64,000 bases of DNA from Nocardioides_C sp963700955 (GTDB taxonomy: Bacteria > Actinomycetota > Actinomycetes > Propionibacteriales > Nocardioidaceae). Position numbers and translations under genes: made by a program. The stretch spans positions 62,001 to 126,000 of the forward strand of contig CAVOZH010000012.1 of assembly GCA_963700955.1 (NCBI GenBank), written 5' to 3'. The notes beneath the pieces were generated by a model, which saw only the letters and a program-made list of their open reading frames with translations, made no database searches and was not told where the DNA came from. The first letter of the stretch is position 1; every line of letters starts with the position of its first letter. Positions 15,768 through 27,665 of the stretch are shown piece by piece.

Positions 15768-16084
15768 TCGGTGGAGCCGAACTCACGCTCGAGCGCGGCG
15801 ACCTGGTTCGCGCCGAGCCCGCGCACCCTGCGGCTCTCGGAGATGTTGAGCCGCTCCATGACCTGACGCGCTCGCACCTTGCCCAGGCCCGGCATGGACT
15901 GCAGCAGGTCGACGACCCGCATCTTGGCGATGACCTCGTTCTCCTGCCCCAGCTTGAGCACCTCGGCGAGCGAGGCGCCCGAGTGCTTGAGGCGATTCTT
16001 CACCTCTGCACGCTCCCGCCGGGAGGCGGCTGCCTTGTCGAGCGCAGCCTGACGCTGCTCGGGCGTGAGTGGCGGAAGGGCCAC
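15764..16084 (-). CDS. mihF: Actinobacterial integration host factor (mIHF)
   Basis: Small nucleoid-associated DNA-binding protein of 106 residues, the actinobacterial factor needed by phage L5 integration and for nucleoid shape; unrelated to enteric IHF. The N-terminus is a basic helix (AALDKAAASRRERAEVKNRL), followed by the core with SMPGLGKVRARQVMERL, a helix-hairpin style DNA contact, and RVRGLGANQVAAL. The GTG start overlaps nothing upstream and has its own promoter region. The gene precedes gmk, the conserved order in actinobacteria. Confidence 0.94.
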   Translation of the reverse strand: MALPPLTPEQRQAALDKAAASRRERAEVKNRLKHSGASLAEVLKLGQENEVIAKMRVVDLLQSMPGLGKVRARQVMERLNISESRRVRGLGANQVAALEREFGSTE

Positions 16085-16144
16085 GATGCAGTCCTCATCA
16101 GTCGACGAACGAGGGCTCGACAGGGGCGAGCACGGACAGCTGAG

Positions 16145-16174
16145 AATCTAGTCAGTCACTCCACGACCCCGCAA
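16145..16174 (-). promoter_or_regulatory. Putative mihF promoter
   Basis: In the 106-base gap before mihF the minus strand has TTGCGG, 18 bases, then TAGATT, a good sigma-70-like pair, about 60 bases before the GTG. It would drive mihF-gmk-rpoZ-coaBC. Confidence 0.5.
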
Positions 16175-16190
16175 ACGCGGTCAGGACGGG

Positions 16191-16667
16191 TCAACCCTGC
16201 TGCCCGGTCAGGCCCAGGTCGACCTGACAGACGTCCCGGGCGTGCTGCTCGATGCTGTCCCCGGCCTTGGTCACTCTCGGTGAGGCCAGCTTGGCGGCGA
16301 CGTCCTGGAGCTCGTCGGCCTCGGCCTTGCTCATTCCCTTGGGAGGGTGGGCCGGGTCGTACTCGCTCGGCTTGACGCCTGCCGCGTCGAATGCGTCGAC
16401 CAGGTCCTCGAGGCTGAAGACGAGCGTGTCCCACTCGTCCTGGATGTCCTCGGGCGCCTTGTCGCGGAGCTTCCGCCACACGTCGAGGGTCTCCCCGAGC
16501 ACGTCGTTGCCCGGCTCTCCGGAGCGGACGGCGAGGTCGGCGAGGGCGTTCTGCTGCGCTTGCAGCTCCCCGCAGTAGCGCTCGGTGTCGCTGGCGCAGC
16601 CGCCCAGCAGGGCCGCGACGAGGACACCCACCAGCACGACCGGGCCCACCCGGCGTACGCCCCTCAT
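16191..16667 (-). CDS. Putative lipoprotein of unknown function
   Basis: 158 residues. A signal peptide with hydrophobic residues 7-22 ends in the lipobox LLGGC, so Cys24 should be lipid-modified and the protein held on the outside of the membrane. The rest is acidic and helical with cysteines at 32 and near 149 (RDVCQVDLG), which could form a disulfide. I do not recognise the family. Its ATG overlaps the pyrF stop by four bases, so it is translated with the pyrimidine operon although no pyrimidine role is apparent. Confidence 0.75.
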   Translation of the reverse strand: MRGVRRVGPVVLVGVLVAALLGGCASDTERYCGELQAQQNALADLAVRSGEPGNDVLGETLDVWRKLRDKAPEDIQDEWDTLVFSLEDLVDAFDAAGVKPSEYDPAHPPKGMSKAEADELQDVAAKLASPRVTKAGDSIEQHARDVCQVDLGLTGQQG

Positions 16668-17491
16668 GCGTCCGCCAGCTCGGCGAGGTCCTGCGCGGTG
16701 TTCATCGCGGCAGCCCGGAGGCCGGCCTTGTCGGGTCCGGCCGCCAGGATCTCGCGTGAGCTGCTGGCCAGCACGTTCCTCGCGGCCTCCCCGAAGATCC
16801 GCCGTACGTCGGACGCGGTGCCGCCCTGGGCACCGAGACCCGGGACGAGAAGGGGCCCGTTGACCTGGAGGTTCTCCTTGGTCTCGCCGATCGTGGCCCC
16901 CACGACCGCGCCGACCGATCCCATGTGCTCGGAGCCGGCGTTGCGCGTGGCTATCGCATCGAGCACCGTCCCGGCGACCGTGCGCCCGTCGTCGGTCGTG
17001 GCGTGCTGCACCTCGGGCCCCTCGGGGTTGGAGGTGAGCGCGAGCACGAAGACCCCCGCGTCGTTGGCGAGCGCGGTGTCGATCATCGGGTCCAGCGACC
17101 CGAAGCCGAGGAAGGGGCTGGCGGTGATGGCGTCCACGGCCAGCGTCGAGCTCGGGTCGAGGTACGCGTCGGCGTACGCCTGCGCCGTGGACCCGATGTC
17201 GCCGCGCTTGACGTCGAGGATGACGAGCACGCCCAGGCCGCGGGCCTCGGCGATGACCTTCTCGAGCACCGCCACGCCCTTCGAGCCGTGCCGTTCGAAG
17301 AACGCCGACTGCGGCTTGAGTGCGGCGACGCTGCCTGCCAGGGCCTCCACCGCGGTCAGCGAGAAGCGTTCGAGCCCCACCGCGCTGTCGGTCATCCCCC
17401 AGGCGTCGAGCAGCGCGGGGTGCGGGTCGATGCCGGCGCAGAGCGGTCCGCGCGCGTCCATGGCCTCGCGGAGCCGGGAACCGAACGTCAT
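16664..17491 (-). CDS. pyrF: Orotidine 5'-phosphate decarboxylase
   Basis: Last step of UMP synthesis. It is 275 residues, the longer actinobacterial/proteobacterial type 2 form. LCAGIDPHPALLDAWG opens the protein, KPQSAFFERHGSKG follows, and the catalytic Lys-Asp array is in ILDVKRGDIGSTAQAYADAYL. VPGLGAQGG is the phosphate-binding loop. The ATG overlaps the preceding pyrDB-like stop by four bases, so the start is well set. Confidence 0.95.
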   Translation of the reverse strand: MTFGSRLREAMDARGPLCAGIDPHPALLDAWGMTDSAVGLERFSLTAVEALAGSVAALKPQSAFFERHGSKGVAVLEKVIAEARGLGVLVILDVKRGDIGSTAQAYADAYLDPSSTLAVDAITASPFLGFGSLDPMIDTALANDAGVFVLALTSNPEGPEVQHATTDDGRTVAGTVLDAIATRNAGSEHMGSVGAVVGATIGETKENLQVNGPLLVPGLGAQGGTASDVRRIFGEAARNVLASSSREILAAGPDKAGLRAAAMNTAQDLAELADA

Positions 17492-18432
17492 CGAGTCTCT
17501 CCAGTCGGGTTGGTAGCGGGTCGGTGGGCGCGGCCTACGGCATCCGCGACGTCTGGGATGCCGCGGGCGTCGAGCTCCTCGGCGAGCTCGCCGACGATCC
17601 GCGCGGGTGCTCCGGGGTCGTACAGGACCGCGCTGCCGACCTGCACCGCACGCGCCCCTGCAGCGAGCATGGCGAGGACGTCGAAGCCGGTGCGCACGCC
17701 TCCGCTGCCGACGAGGTGCACGTCGGGGAGCGCGGCATGGATCTCCCACAGGCAGCGCAGCGCCACCGCGTTGACCGCAGGGCCGGTCAGGAACCCGCCT
17801 CCGCTGCCGAGGGCCGGTCTCAGTGTGTCGGGGTCCAGCACGAGCCCGTGGAGGCCGTGGCCGACGACCACCGCGTCGGCACCTGCCTTGACCACGGCTC
17901 GCGTGACGTCGACGACGGTGTGCACCTCGGGTGCGACCTTGGCGAGCACGGGCACGCCTCGGGGCATGTCGCGCCGGACGGCGGCGACGATCTTGCCTGC
18001 CTGGTAGGAGTCGCGGCCTGCGCCGGAGCCGGGTGGCCACGCGAGGTTGACCTCGACGGCGGTGACACCGGGGCTCAGGCCCACGCGGCGGGCGAGCTCG
18101 GCCCACTCCCCCAGGCTCTGGCCCGCGATGGAGACCACGGCACGGGCCCTCCGCTGCGCGAGCCAGGGCAGCTCGGTGGCGAGGAAGCCCTGCAGCCCGG
18201 GCCCTTGGAGCCCCGTGTCGCTGAGCACTCCGGCGGGTGTCTCGACCGCACGAGGCGGGGCGCCACCGGCTCGCGGGTCGAGGGTGACCGAGCGCGTGAC
18301 CAGCGCACCGAGCTGCGTCACGTCGAGGAACGGCTCGAGCTCGCGGCCGCTTCCCGCACAGCCCGCGGCGACCATCACGGGGTTGGGGAGGGATGCCTCG
18401 CCGACCGTCGTCGTGAGGTCGGCGGCGCTCAC
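17488..18432 (-). CDS. Dihydroorotate dehydrogenase-like flavoprotein with altered active site
   Basis: 314 residues with the fold and order of class 1B dihydroorotate dehydrogenase (PyrDB). FMN-binding elements look intact: Lys165 in AKVAPEV, GSGGV at 242-246 and QVGSA at 264-268. The catalytic region does not. Where NLSCPN is expected it reads NLAWPP (129-134), so the base Cys is Trp132 and the last Asn is Pro134. Two other orotate-contact positions have also lost Asn (Ser71 in LSDTG, Gly191 in VGHG). It overlaps its PyrK-like partner and pyrF. Activity on dihydroorotate is unlikely; the substrate is unknown. Confidence 0.8.
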   Translation of the reverse strand: MSAADLTTTVGEASLPNPVMVAAGCAGSGRELEPFLDVTQLGALVTRSVTLDPRAGGAPPRAVETPAGVLSDTGLQGPGLQGFLATELPWLAQRRARAVVSIAGQSLGEWAELARRVGLSPGVTAVEVNLAWPPGSGAGRDSYQAGKIVAAVRRDMPRGVPVLAKVAPEVHTVVDVTRAVVKAGADAVVVGHGLHGLVLDPDTLRPALGSGGGFLTGPAVNAVALRCLWEIHAALPDVHLVGSGGVRTGFDVLAMLAAGARAVQVGSAVLYDPGAPARIVGELAEELDARGIPDVADAVGRAHRPATNPTGETR

Positions 18433-19304
18433 TCGGCCACCCCGGCGGAGGCGGTTCCCCAGCTGTCCGCGGGGACCGTGCCGAGGTCTGCCCAGCGCAC
18501 CCGGTCGCCGCGGAAGACGGGCCCTTCGACGCAGGACCTCACCATCCGTGAGACACCGTCCTCCCCGACCGCGGGCACGACACAGGTGAGACAGGACCCG
18601 GTGGCGCAGACGAAGGTGCCGTCGAGGGCAGTCTGGCTCCAGGCGCCGTGCTGCTCGGCCGCCGCCGCCACGTCGTGGAGCATCGGCGACGGCCCGGCGG
18701 CGTAGACGACGTCGCTGGCCGTGCGCCCGAGCAGGTCCGGCAGCACCTGGGCGACCCCGCCCGGCATGCCGAGCGAGCCGTCCTCCGTGGTGACCACCAC
18801 GGTCTTCGCGGCACGCTTGGCCTCGAGTGCACCGAACAGCTGCCGTTCGCTCGGCGCGGCGAGCACCATGTGTACGGCACAGCCGCGCTCACGCAGTCGG
18901 TCGGCAAGGCTGAACAGCGGCGCCGCCGCGTGCCCGCCCCCCACGAGCATGCAGGCCACCGGCTCCTTGGGGAGGGCATACGGCCTGCCGAGGGGTCCGA
19001 GGACGTCGACTGCCGCGCCGTTGGGGAGTGCGGCGAGCCAGGCCTGTCCCGGCTCTGTCACGGCGAAGACGATCTCGACCGTGCTGCGGTAGGCACCGGT
19101 GGCCCGGACCCGGTAGATGGGGAAGCTGCGCCGCAGCATCCGGTCCGACAGCGTGCCGCCGACCGCGAGTGCGACCAGGTTGCCGGGCCGGAACCGCTCG
19201 GCCACGTCGGGCGCGACCAGGGTCAGGTGCTGGTAGGCGCCGGAACGCTTGTTGCTCAGCACCTCCCCCTGCACCTGGACCGGCCCGCGTGACATCTCGG
19301 TCAT
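18429..19304 (-). CDS. PyrK-like iron-sulfur/FAD electron-transfer subunit
   Basis: 291 residues, ferredoxin-reductase fold. The FAD site is LRRSFPIYRV, the NAD-binding part begins with GGGHAAAPLF, and the C-terminus has the 2Fe-2S cysteines in CATGSCLTC plus a fourth Cys 16 residues later (RSCVEG), the PyrK pattern. In class 1B dihydroorotate dehydrogenase PyrK passes electrons to NAD. Here the partner would be the altered PyrDB-like protein encoded next (four-base overlap). The ATG at 19304 overlaps the pyrD stop (ATGA); a longer frame upstream is not needed. Confidence 0.82.
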   Translation of the reverse strand: MTEMSRGPVQVQGEVLSNKRSGAYQHLTLVAPDVAERFRPGNLVALAVGGTLSDRMLRRSFPIYRVRATGAYRSTVEIVFAVTEPGQAWLAALPNGAAVDVLGPLGRPYALPKEPVACMLVGGGHAAAPLFSLADRLRERGCAVHMVLAAPSERQLFGALEAKRAAKTVVVTTEDGSLGMPGGVAQVLPDLLGRTASDVVYAAGPSPMLHDVAAAAEQHGAWSQTALDGTFVCATGSCLTCVVPAVGEDGVSRMVRSCVEGPVFRGDRVRWADLGTVPADSWGTASAGVAE

Positions 19305-20341
19305 CCGGCCGCTCCGGCGAGCTGTCGCTGGAGGGTGGAAGGCCACAGGGCGCCCTCGTAGATGAACGCCGTGTATGCCTGGAGCAGGGTCGCGCCGGCG
19401 TCGAGGCGTTCGCGCGCGTCCGCGGCGGTGCTGATCCCACCGACCGAGATCACGGTCGTCCCGGCGTCGAGTCGTCCCCGGAGCAGGCGCAGCACCTCGA
19501 GCGACCGTCGCCGCAGCGGCGCACCGGAGAGACCTCCGGCGCCTACGCGCTCTACTGCGTCCGCGCCGGAGACCAGCCCGTCGCGCGAGATCGTGGTGTT
19601 CGTCGCGACAACCCCGTCGAGGCCGATCGCGGCGGCGAGGTCCGCGACCGCCAGCACGTCCTCGTCGCTCAGGTCGGGGGCGATCTTCACCAGCAGCGGG
19701 ACCCCGTGCCCTGTCACGGCGTCGGCCTGGCGGCGTACCGCCAGCAGGAGTGGCTCGAGCTTCTCGACCGCCTGGAGGTTGCGCAGGCCCGGCGTGTTGG
19801 GCGAGCTGACGTTGACCACGAGATAGTCGGCGTACGGCGCGAGCAGGCGGGTGCTCTTCTCGTAGTCCGCGACCGCCTGGTCCTCGGGCACCACCTTGGT
19901 CTTGCCGATGTTCACGCCCACCACGACGGGCTGGCTGCGTCCACTGCGACGCCGCGCCTCCAGCCGACGAGCCACCACCGCGGCGCCGTCGTTGTTGAAG
20001 CCCATCCGGTTGACCACCGCCCGGTCCTCGGGGAGCCGGAACAACCGGGGGCGGGGGTTACCGGGCTGTGGCTCGCCGGTGACGGTCCCGACCTCGACGA
20101 ACGAGAACCCCAGCGCCGCGAGGGCGTCGATCCCCTCGGCGTTCTTGTCGAACCCCGCCGCCAGCCCGAGCGGCCCGGGGAAGGTCAGCCCCATCGCCCG
20201 CACCGGTGAGGCCGGAGCGGCCAACGGCAGCCTGCCCAGCACCGGCCGCCCCGCGCGCAGCAGCCCGAAGCCGGCCCGGTGGGCGGTCTCGGCGTCGACG
20301 CGGGTCAGCGCGTGGTCGAAGACCCAGCGGTACAACGTCAC
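19301..20341 (-). CDS. pyrD: Dihydroorotate dehydrogenase, quinone-dependent (class 2)
   Basis: Oxidises dihydroorotate to orotate and passes electrons to membrane quinone. It is 346 residues with a GTG start four bases after the carB stop codon. The N-terminal membrane-contact helices (YRWVFDHALTRVDAETAH) are present, then GLAAGFDKNAEG for FMN, NRMGFNNDG, and NVSSPNTPGL with catalytic Ser180. GTNT-type loop appears as VATNTTISR. All residues needed are in place, so this is the enzyme that should carry the orotate step in this operon. Confidence 0.95.
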   Translation of the reverse strand: MTLYRWVFDHALTRVDAETAHRAGFGLLRAGRPVLGRLPLAAPASPVRAMGLTFPGPLGLAAGFDKNAEGIDALAALGFSFVEVGTVTGEPQPGNPRPRLFRLPEDRAVVNRMGFNNDGAAVVARRLEARRRSGRSQPVVVGVNIGKTKVVPEDQAVADYEKSTRLLAPYADYLVVNVSSPNTPGLRNLQAVEKLEPLLLAVRRQADAVTGHGVPLLVKIAPDLSDEDVLAVADLAAAIGLDGVVATNTTISRDGLVSGADAVERVGAGGLSGAPLRRRSLEVLRLLRGRLDAGTTVISVGGISTAADARERLDAGATLLQAYTAFIYEGALWPSTLQRQLAGAAG

Positions 20342-20345
20342 GTGC

Positions 20346-23651
<3,306 letters not shown>

Positions 23652-24821
23652 TCAGACGCCCCTTCCATCGGTAGAGCCGTCGGCGGTGCCGGTGCCGGCC
23701 ATCAGCCGGCAGAAGCGGTCGAAGAGGTACGCCGCGTCGTGGGGCCCGGCCGCGGCTTCGGGGTGGTACTGCACCGAGAACGCCTTGAGGGCGCCCGACG
23801 CATCGCGCAGCTCGAGGCCCTCCACGACGTCGTCGTTGAGGCACACGTGGCTGACGGTCGCCTCGCCGTACGGCGTGGTCCGCGGTTCGAAGGACGGCGC
23901 GCCCGGCCATCGGATGGCGAACCCGTGGTTGTGGGCGGTCACCTCGACCTTCCCGGTCGTGCGGTCCATCACGGGCTGGTTGATGCCGCGATGGCCGTAC
24001 TTCAGCTTGAAGGTCCCGAAGCCGAGCGCGCGACCGAAGAGCTGGTTGCCGAAGCAGATCCCGAAGTACGGGATGCCTCGCTCGAGGAGGCCCTGCAGCA
24101 GCCCGATCTCGTGGGTGGTCGCGCCCGGGTCGCCGGGGCCGTTGGAGAAGAACACCCCGTCGGGCTCGACCCCGAGGACCTCGTCGAGCGAGGACTTCGC
24201 CGGCATCACGTGCACCTCGATCCCCCGCTCGGCCATCATCGTGGGGGTCATCGACTTGATGCCGAGGTCGAGGGCGGCCACGGTGAACCGCTTCTCGCCC
24301 TGGGCCGGCACGACGTAGGTCTCGCCGGTGGAGACGTCGGCGGTCAGGTCGGCGCCGGTCATCTCCGCCGCGTCGAGCACCCGCCGGCGCAGCGCATCGG
24401 GGTCGGCCTCGGTCGAGGAGATACCCACGCGCATCGCACCGCGCTCACGCAGGTGCCGGGTCAGGGCGCGTGTGTCCACGCCGGAGATCCCCACCACTCC
24501 CTGCTCGCGCAGCTCGTCGTCGAGGGAGCGGCGGCTGCGCCAGTTCGACGCGACCCGGGCGGGGTCTCGCACGACGTAGCCGCTCACCCAGATCTTGCGC
24601 GACTCCGGGTCCTCGTCGTTCATGCCGGTGTTGCCGACGTGCGGTGAGGTCATCACCACGACCTGGCGGTGGTACGACGGGTCGGTCAGCGTCTCCTGGT
24701 AGCCGGACATGCCGGTGGAGAACACCGCCTCGCCGAAGGTCTCGCCCTCGGCGCCGAACGACTCGCCGTGGAAGGTGCGGCCGTCCTCGAGGACGAGAAG
24801 AGCCGGCCTGGACTGCCTCAT
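23652..24821 (-). CDS. carA: Carbamoyl-phosphate synthase small chain (glutaminase)
   Basis: Glutaminase partner of CarB. It is 389 residues. The N-terminal domain reads ALLVLEDGRTFHGESFG; the class I amidotransferase domain has FFSNGPGDP, the nucleophile Cys in YFGICFGNQLFGRALG, and the catalytic His and Glu in VQYHPEA. The ATG at 24819-24821 overlaps the stop of the membrane protein gene upstream by four bases, and its stop abuts the carB start, so the two subunits are made together. Confidence 0.96.
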   Translation of the reverse strand: MRQSRPALLVLEDGRTFHGESFGAEGETFGEAVFSTGMSGYQETLTDPSYHRQVVVMTSPHVGNTGMNDEDPESRKIWVSGYVVRDPARVASNWRSRRSLDDELREQGVVGISGVDTRALTRHLRERGAMRVGISSTEADPDALRRRVLDAAEMTGADLTADVSTGETYVVPAQGEKRFTVAALDLGIKSMTPTMMAERGIEVHVMPAKSSLDEVLGVEPDGVFFSNGPGDPGATTHEIGLLQGLLERGIPYFGICFGNQLFGRALGFGTFKLKYGHRGINQPVMDRTTGKVEVTAHNHGFAIRWPGAPSFEPRTTPYGEATVSHVCLNDDVVEGLELRDASGALKAFSVQYHPEAAAGPHDAAYLFDRFCRLMAGTGTADGSTDGRGV

Positions 24822-25396
24822 GCGGTGTGCTCCTTTTGGTCCCTGACGAGCTTGCTGATCGAGCGGATCCAACCGTTGTGGGCCTCGGTCGTGCCCTTGT
24901 CTGCGACCGACTCGTCGGTGAGTCGGAAGCCGGTGTCGAGCAGGAGGTCGCCGTGCTGCCAGGTCACGACCAGGACGCCGTGCGGCGGGATCACCTTGCC
25001 CGCGATGCCCTGGTCGTGGCGCGCCCCGCGGAGCGCGTCGGCGGGGATCCGGAAGCTGCCCGCGAGGCGGATGACGTCGAGCCCCTCGCCGGAGAGGCGG
25101 AGCCGGGCGGTGCTGCGTGCCCCGAGGCCGTGTGCGACCACGCGGTCGAGCCAGTCGCCGCTCACCGTGGTGCCGAAGTAGCGTGCGCCGCCATCGAGCT
25201 TGGCCGGCGGCAGCGCGTCGACCGCGGGCGCCGGAACGAGCGGCGGAAGGTCGTGCTTGCCTGCCCGCCTGCGCCAGCCCAGCCACATCGCGACGTAGGC
25301 GAGAGCCAGGAGCAGGGCGAGGATCGCCACCGGGGCGAGCCAGTCCGGCAGAGACGACACGAGCGGGTTGATCCTGTCTACGGCCGCCCGGGTCAT
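24818..25396 (-). CDS. Conserved membrane protein of the actinobacterial pyr operon
   Basis: 192 residues. One strong membrane helix at about 20-40 (WLAPVAILALLLALAYVAMW) is followed by a basic stretch and a soluble, beta-rich domain of about 130 residues. A protein of this size and layout lies between pyrC and carA in mycobacteria and other actinobacteria, but its role is not known to me. Overlaps of four bases with pyrC and carA imply fixed co-translation. It might link the pathway to the membrane, which is only a guess. Confidence 0.8.
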   Translation of the reverse strand: MTRAAVDRINPLVSSLPDWLAPVAILALLLALAYVAMWLGWRRRAGKHDLPPLVPAPAVDALPPAKLDGGARYFGTTVSGDWLDRVVAHGLGARSTARLRLSGEGLDVIRLAGSFRIPADALRGARHDQGIAGKVIPPHGVLVVTWQHGDLLLDTGFRLTDESVADKGTTEAHNGWIRSISKLVRDQKEHTA

Positions 25397-26679
25397 GCGA
25401 GCTTCCCGTCGAGCACCGTCGGCCGGCCGCGCAGGAACGTGGCGACCACACGGCCGGGCAGCTCGCGCCCGGCATAAGGGGTGTTGCGTGACAGGGAGGC
25501 GAGCTCGGAGGCGTCGACGACGTGGGAGTGCGCCGGGTCGTACAGCACGACGTTGGCCGGCGCCCCCTCCTCGAGCGGGCGACCATGGTCCTCGAGCCGC
25601 CCGATTCGCGCAGGCGCGTAGGACATCCGCTCCGCCACCCCCGCCCAGTCGAGCAGGCCGGGGTCGACCATCGTCTGCTGCACGATGGAGAGCGCGGTCT
25701 CGAGCCCGAGCATGCCGAACGCGGCGGCCTGCCACTCGCAGTCCTTGTCCTCGAGCGGGTGCGGCGCGTGGTCGGTGGCGACGATGTCGATGGTGCCGTC
25801 GGCGAGACCTTCGCGCAGCGCCTCGACGTCGGCGGCCGTGCGCAGCGGCGGGTTGACCTTGTAGATCGGGTCGTAGGTGGCCGCGAGCTCGTCGGTGAGC
25901 AGCAGGTGGTGAGGGCACGCCTCGGCGGTGACGTTCCAGCCCTTGCTCTTGGCCCAGCGCACGATCTCGACCGAGCCTGCTGTGGACACATGGCAGACAT
26001 GGAGGCGCGACCCGACGTGTGCGGCGAGCAGGCAGTCGCGGGCGATGATCGCCTCCTCGGCGACAGCCGGCCACCCTCGCAGGCCGAGGCGACCTGAGAG
26101 CTCGCCCTCGTTCATCTGCGCGTCCTCGGTCAGCCGCGGCTCCTGCGCGTGCTGGGCGACGACACCGTCGAAGGCCTTGACGTACTCCAGCGCCCGACGC
26201 ATCAGCACCGCGTCGGACACACATCTGCCGTCGTCGGAGAAGACCCGGACCCGTGCGGCCGAGTCGGCCATCGCGCCGAGCTCGGCGAGGCGCTCGCCGG
26301 CAAGTCCCACGGTGACCGCGCCGACCGGAAAGACGTCGCAGTGCCCGGCCTCGCGCCCCAGGCGCCACACCTGCTCCACGACACCCGCGGTGTCGGCGAC
26401 CGGTTCGGTGTTGGCCATCGCGTGCACAGCGGTGAACCCGCCGAGGGCCGCGGCCTGGGTGCCGGTGTCGACGGTCTCGGCGTCCTCGCGGCCGGGCTCA
26501 CGCAGGTGCGTGTGGAGGTCCACCAGCCCCGGGAGGGCGATGAGACCCGCGGCGTCGACCACCTCGGCACCCTCGGCGCTCAGGGCGGTGCCGACCCGTG
26601 CGATGACACCGTCCTCGACGAGCAGGTCGGTGGGCTCTCCCCCGAGGATCCGGGCGTTCTTGATCAGGTAGCTGCTCAC
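25393..26679 (-). CDS. pyrC: Dihydroorotase
   Basis: Closes carbamoyl-aspartate to dihydroorotate. It is 428 residues, the class I amidohydrolase type. Metal ligands His56 and His58 are in LVDLHTHLREPG; the catalytic Asp lies in IVATDHAPHP; the carboxylated lysine position falls near FDGVVAQHAQEPRL, which should be checked by alignment because some type I enzymes use other ligands. The ATG overlaps the pyrB stop by four bases. Confidence 0.95.
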   Translation of the reverse strand: MSSYLIKNARILGGEPTDLLVEDGVIARVGTALSAEGAEVVDAAGLIALPGLVDLHTHLREPGREDAETVDTGTQAAALGGFTAVHAMANTEPVADTAGVVEQVWRLGREAGHCDVFPVGAVTVGLAGERLAELGAMADSAARVRVFSDDGRCVSDAVLMRRALEYVKAFDGVVAQHAQEPRLTEDAQMNEGELSGRLGLRGWPAVAEEAIIARDCLLAAHVGSRLHVCHVSTAGSVEIVRWAKSKGWNVTAEACPHHLLLTDELAATYDPIYKVNPPLRTAADVEALREGLADGTIDIVATDHAPHPLEDKDCEWQAAAFGMLGLETALSIVQQTMVDPGLLDWAGVAERMSYAPARIGRLEDHGRPLEEGAPANVVLYDPAHSHVVDASELASLSRNTPYAGRELPGRVVATFLRGRPTVLDGKLA

Positions 26680-27665
26680 GACTGCGCTCCGTCGATGTCG
26701 GGGGTGATCTGGGGCGTACCGGCGTCCGGCGTACGCCCGCTCTCGGACTCGTTGCCGCTGAGCAGCAGGTAGAGCACGGCCATCCGCACCGCGACTCCGT
26801 TGGTGACCTGCTCGACGATGACCGATCGGTCGGAGTCGGCCACCTCGGCGGTGATCTCCATGCCGCGGATCATCGGGCCGGGGTGCATCACCAGGGTGTG
26901 GTCCTGGAGCATGCCCATCCGGCGCGCGTCGAGGCCGTAGCGACGGCTGTACTCCCGCTGGGTCGGGAAGAACGCCGCGTTCATCCGCTCGCGCTGCACC
27001 CTGAGCATCATCACGGCGTCGGTCTTGGGCAGCACCGAGTCGAGGTCGTACGACGTGTCGGCGTCCCAGGTCTCCACACCGACCGGCAGCAGCGTCGGCG
27101 GGGCCACCAGGGTCACCTCGGCTCCGAGCGTGCGGAGCAGCAGCGCGTTGGACCGCGCCACCCGGCTGTGCAGGATGTCGCCGACGATCGCGACGCGCCG
27201 GCCGTCGAGGCTGCCCAGGTGGCGCCGCACGGTGAAGGCATCGAGGAGCGCCTGGGTCGGGTGCTCGTGCGTGCCGTCACCGGCGTTCACGACGCTCGAA
27301 CGAACCCACCCCGAGTGCGCCAGCAGGTGGGGCGCACCTGACGCCCAGTGGCGTACGACGACGGCGTCGGCGCCCATCGCCTCCAGGGTCAGCGCGGTGT
27401 CCTTCAGGCTCTCGCCCTTGCTCAGGCTGGAGCCCTTGGCGGCGAAGTTGATCACGTCCGCGGACAGCCTCTTCGCGGCGGCCTCGAAGGAGATCCGGGT
27501 CCGCGTGGAGTCCTCGAAGAAGAGGTTGACGACGGTGCGGCCGCGCAGGGCGGGGAGCTTCTTGATCGGCCGGTCGGCGAGGGAGCGCAGCTCCTCGGCG
27601 GTGTCGAGGATCAGCTCGGCGTCGTCCCGGGTCAGGTCGCCGGTGCTCAGCAGGTGGCGGTTCAC
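26676..27665 (-). CDS. pyrB: Aspartate carbamoyltransferase catalytic chain
   Basis: Joins carbamoyl phosphate and aspartate. It is 329 residues. The carbamoyl-phosphate site is LFFEDSTRTRISFE with Ser53-Thr-Arg-Thr-Arg57, then GDGTHEHPTQALLDAF, and VMHPGPMIRGMEI near the end. No regulatory chain gene (pyrI) is present, as usual in Gram-positive relatives where PyrR does the regulating. The ATG overlaps the pyrR stop by four bases. Confidence 0.96.
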   Translation of the reverse strand: MNRHLLSTGDLTRDDAELILDTAEELRSLADRPIKKLPALRGRTVVNLFFEDSTRTRISFEAAAKRLSADVINFAAKGSSLSKGESLKDTALTLEAMGADAVVVRHWASGAPHLLAHSGWVRSSVVNAGDGTHEHPTQALLDAFTVRRHLGSLDGRRVAIVGDILHSRVARSNALLLRTLGAEVTLVAPPTLLPVGVETWDADTSYDLDSVLPKTDAVMMLRVQRERMNAAFFPTQREYSRRYGLDARRMGMLQDHTLVMHPGPMIRGMEITAEVADSDRSVIVEQVTNGVAVRMAVLYLLLSGNESESGRTPDAGTPQITPDIDGAQS

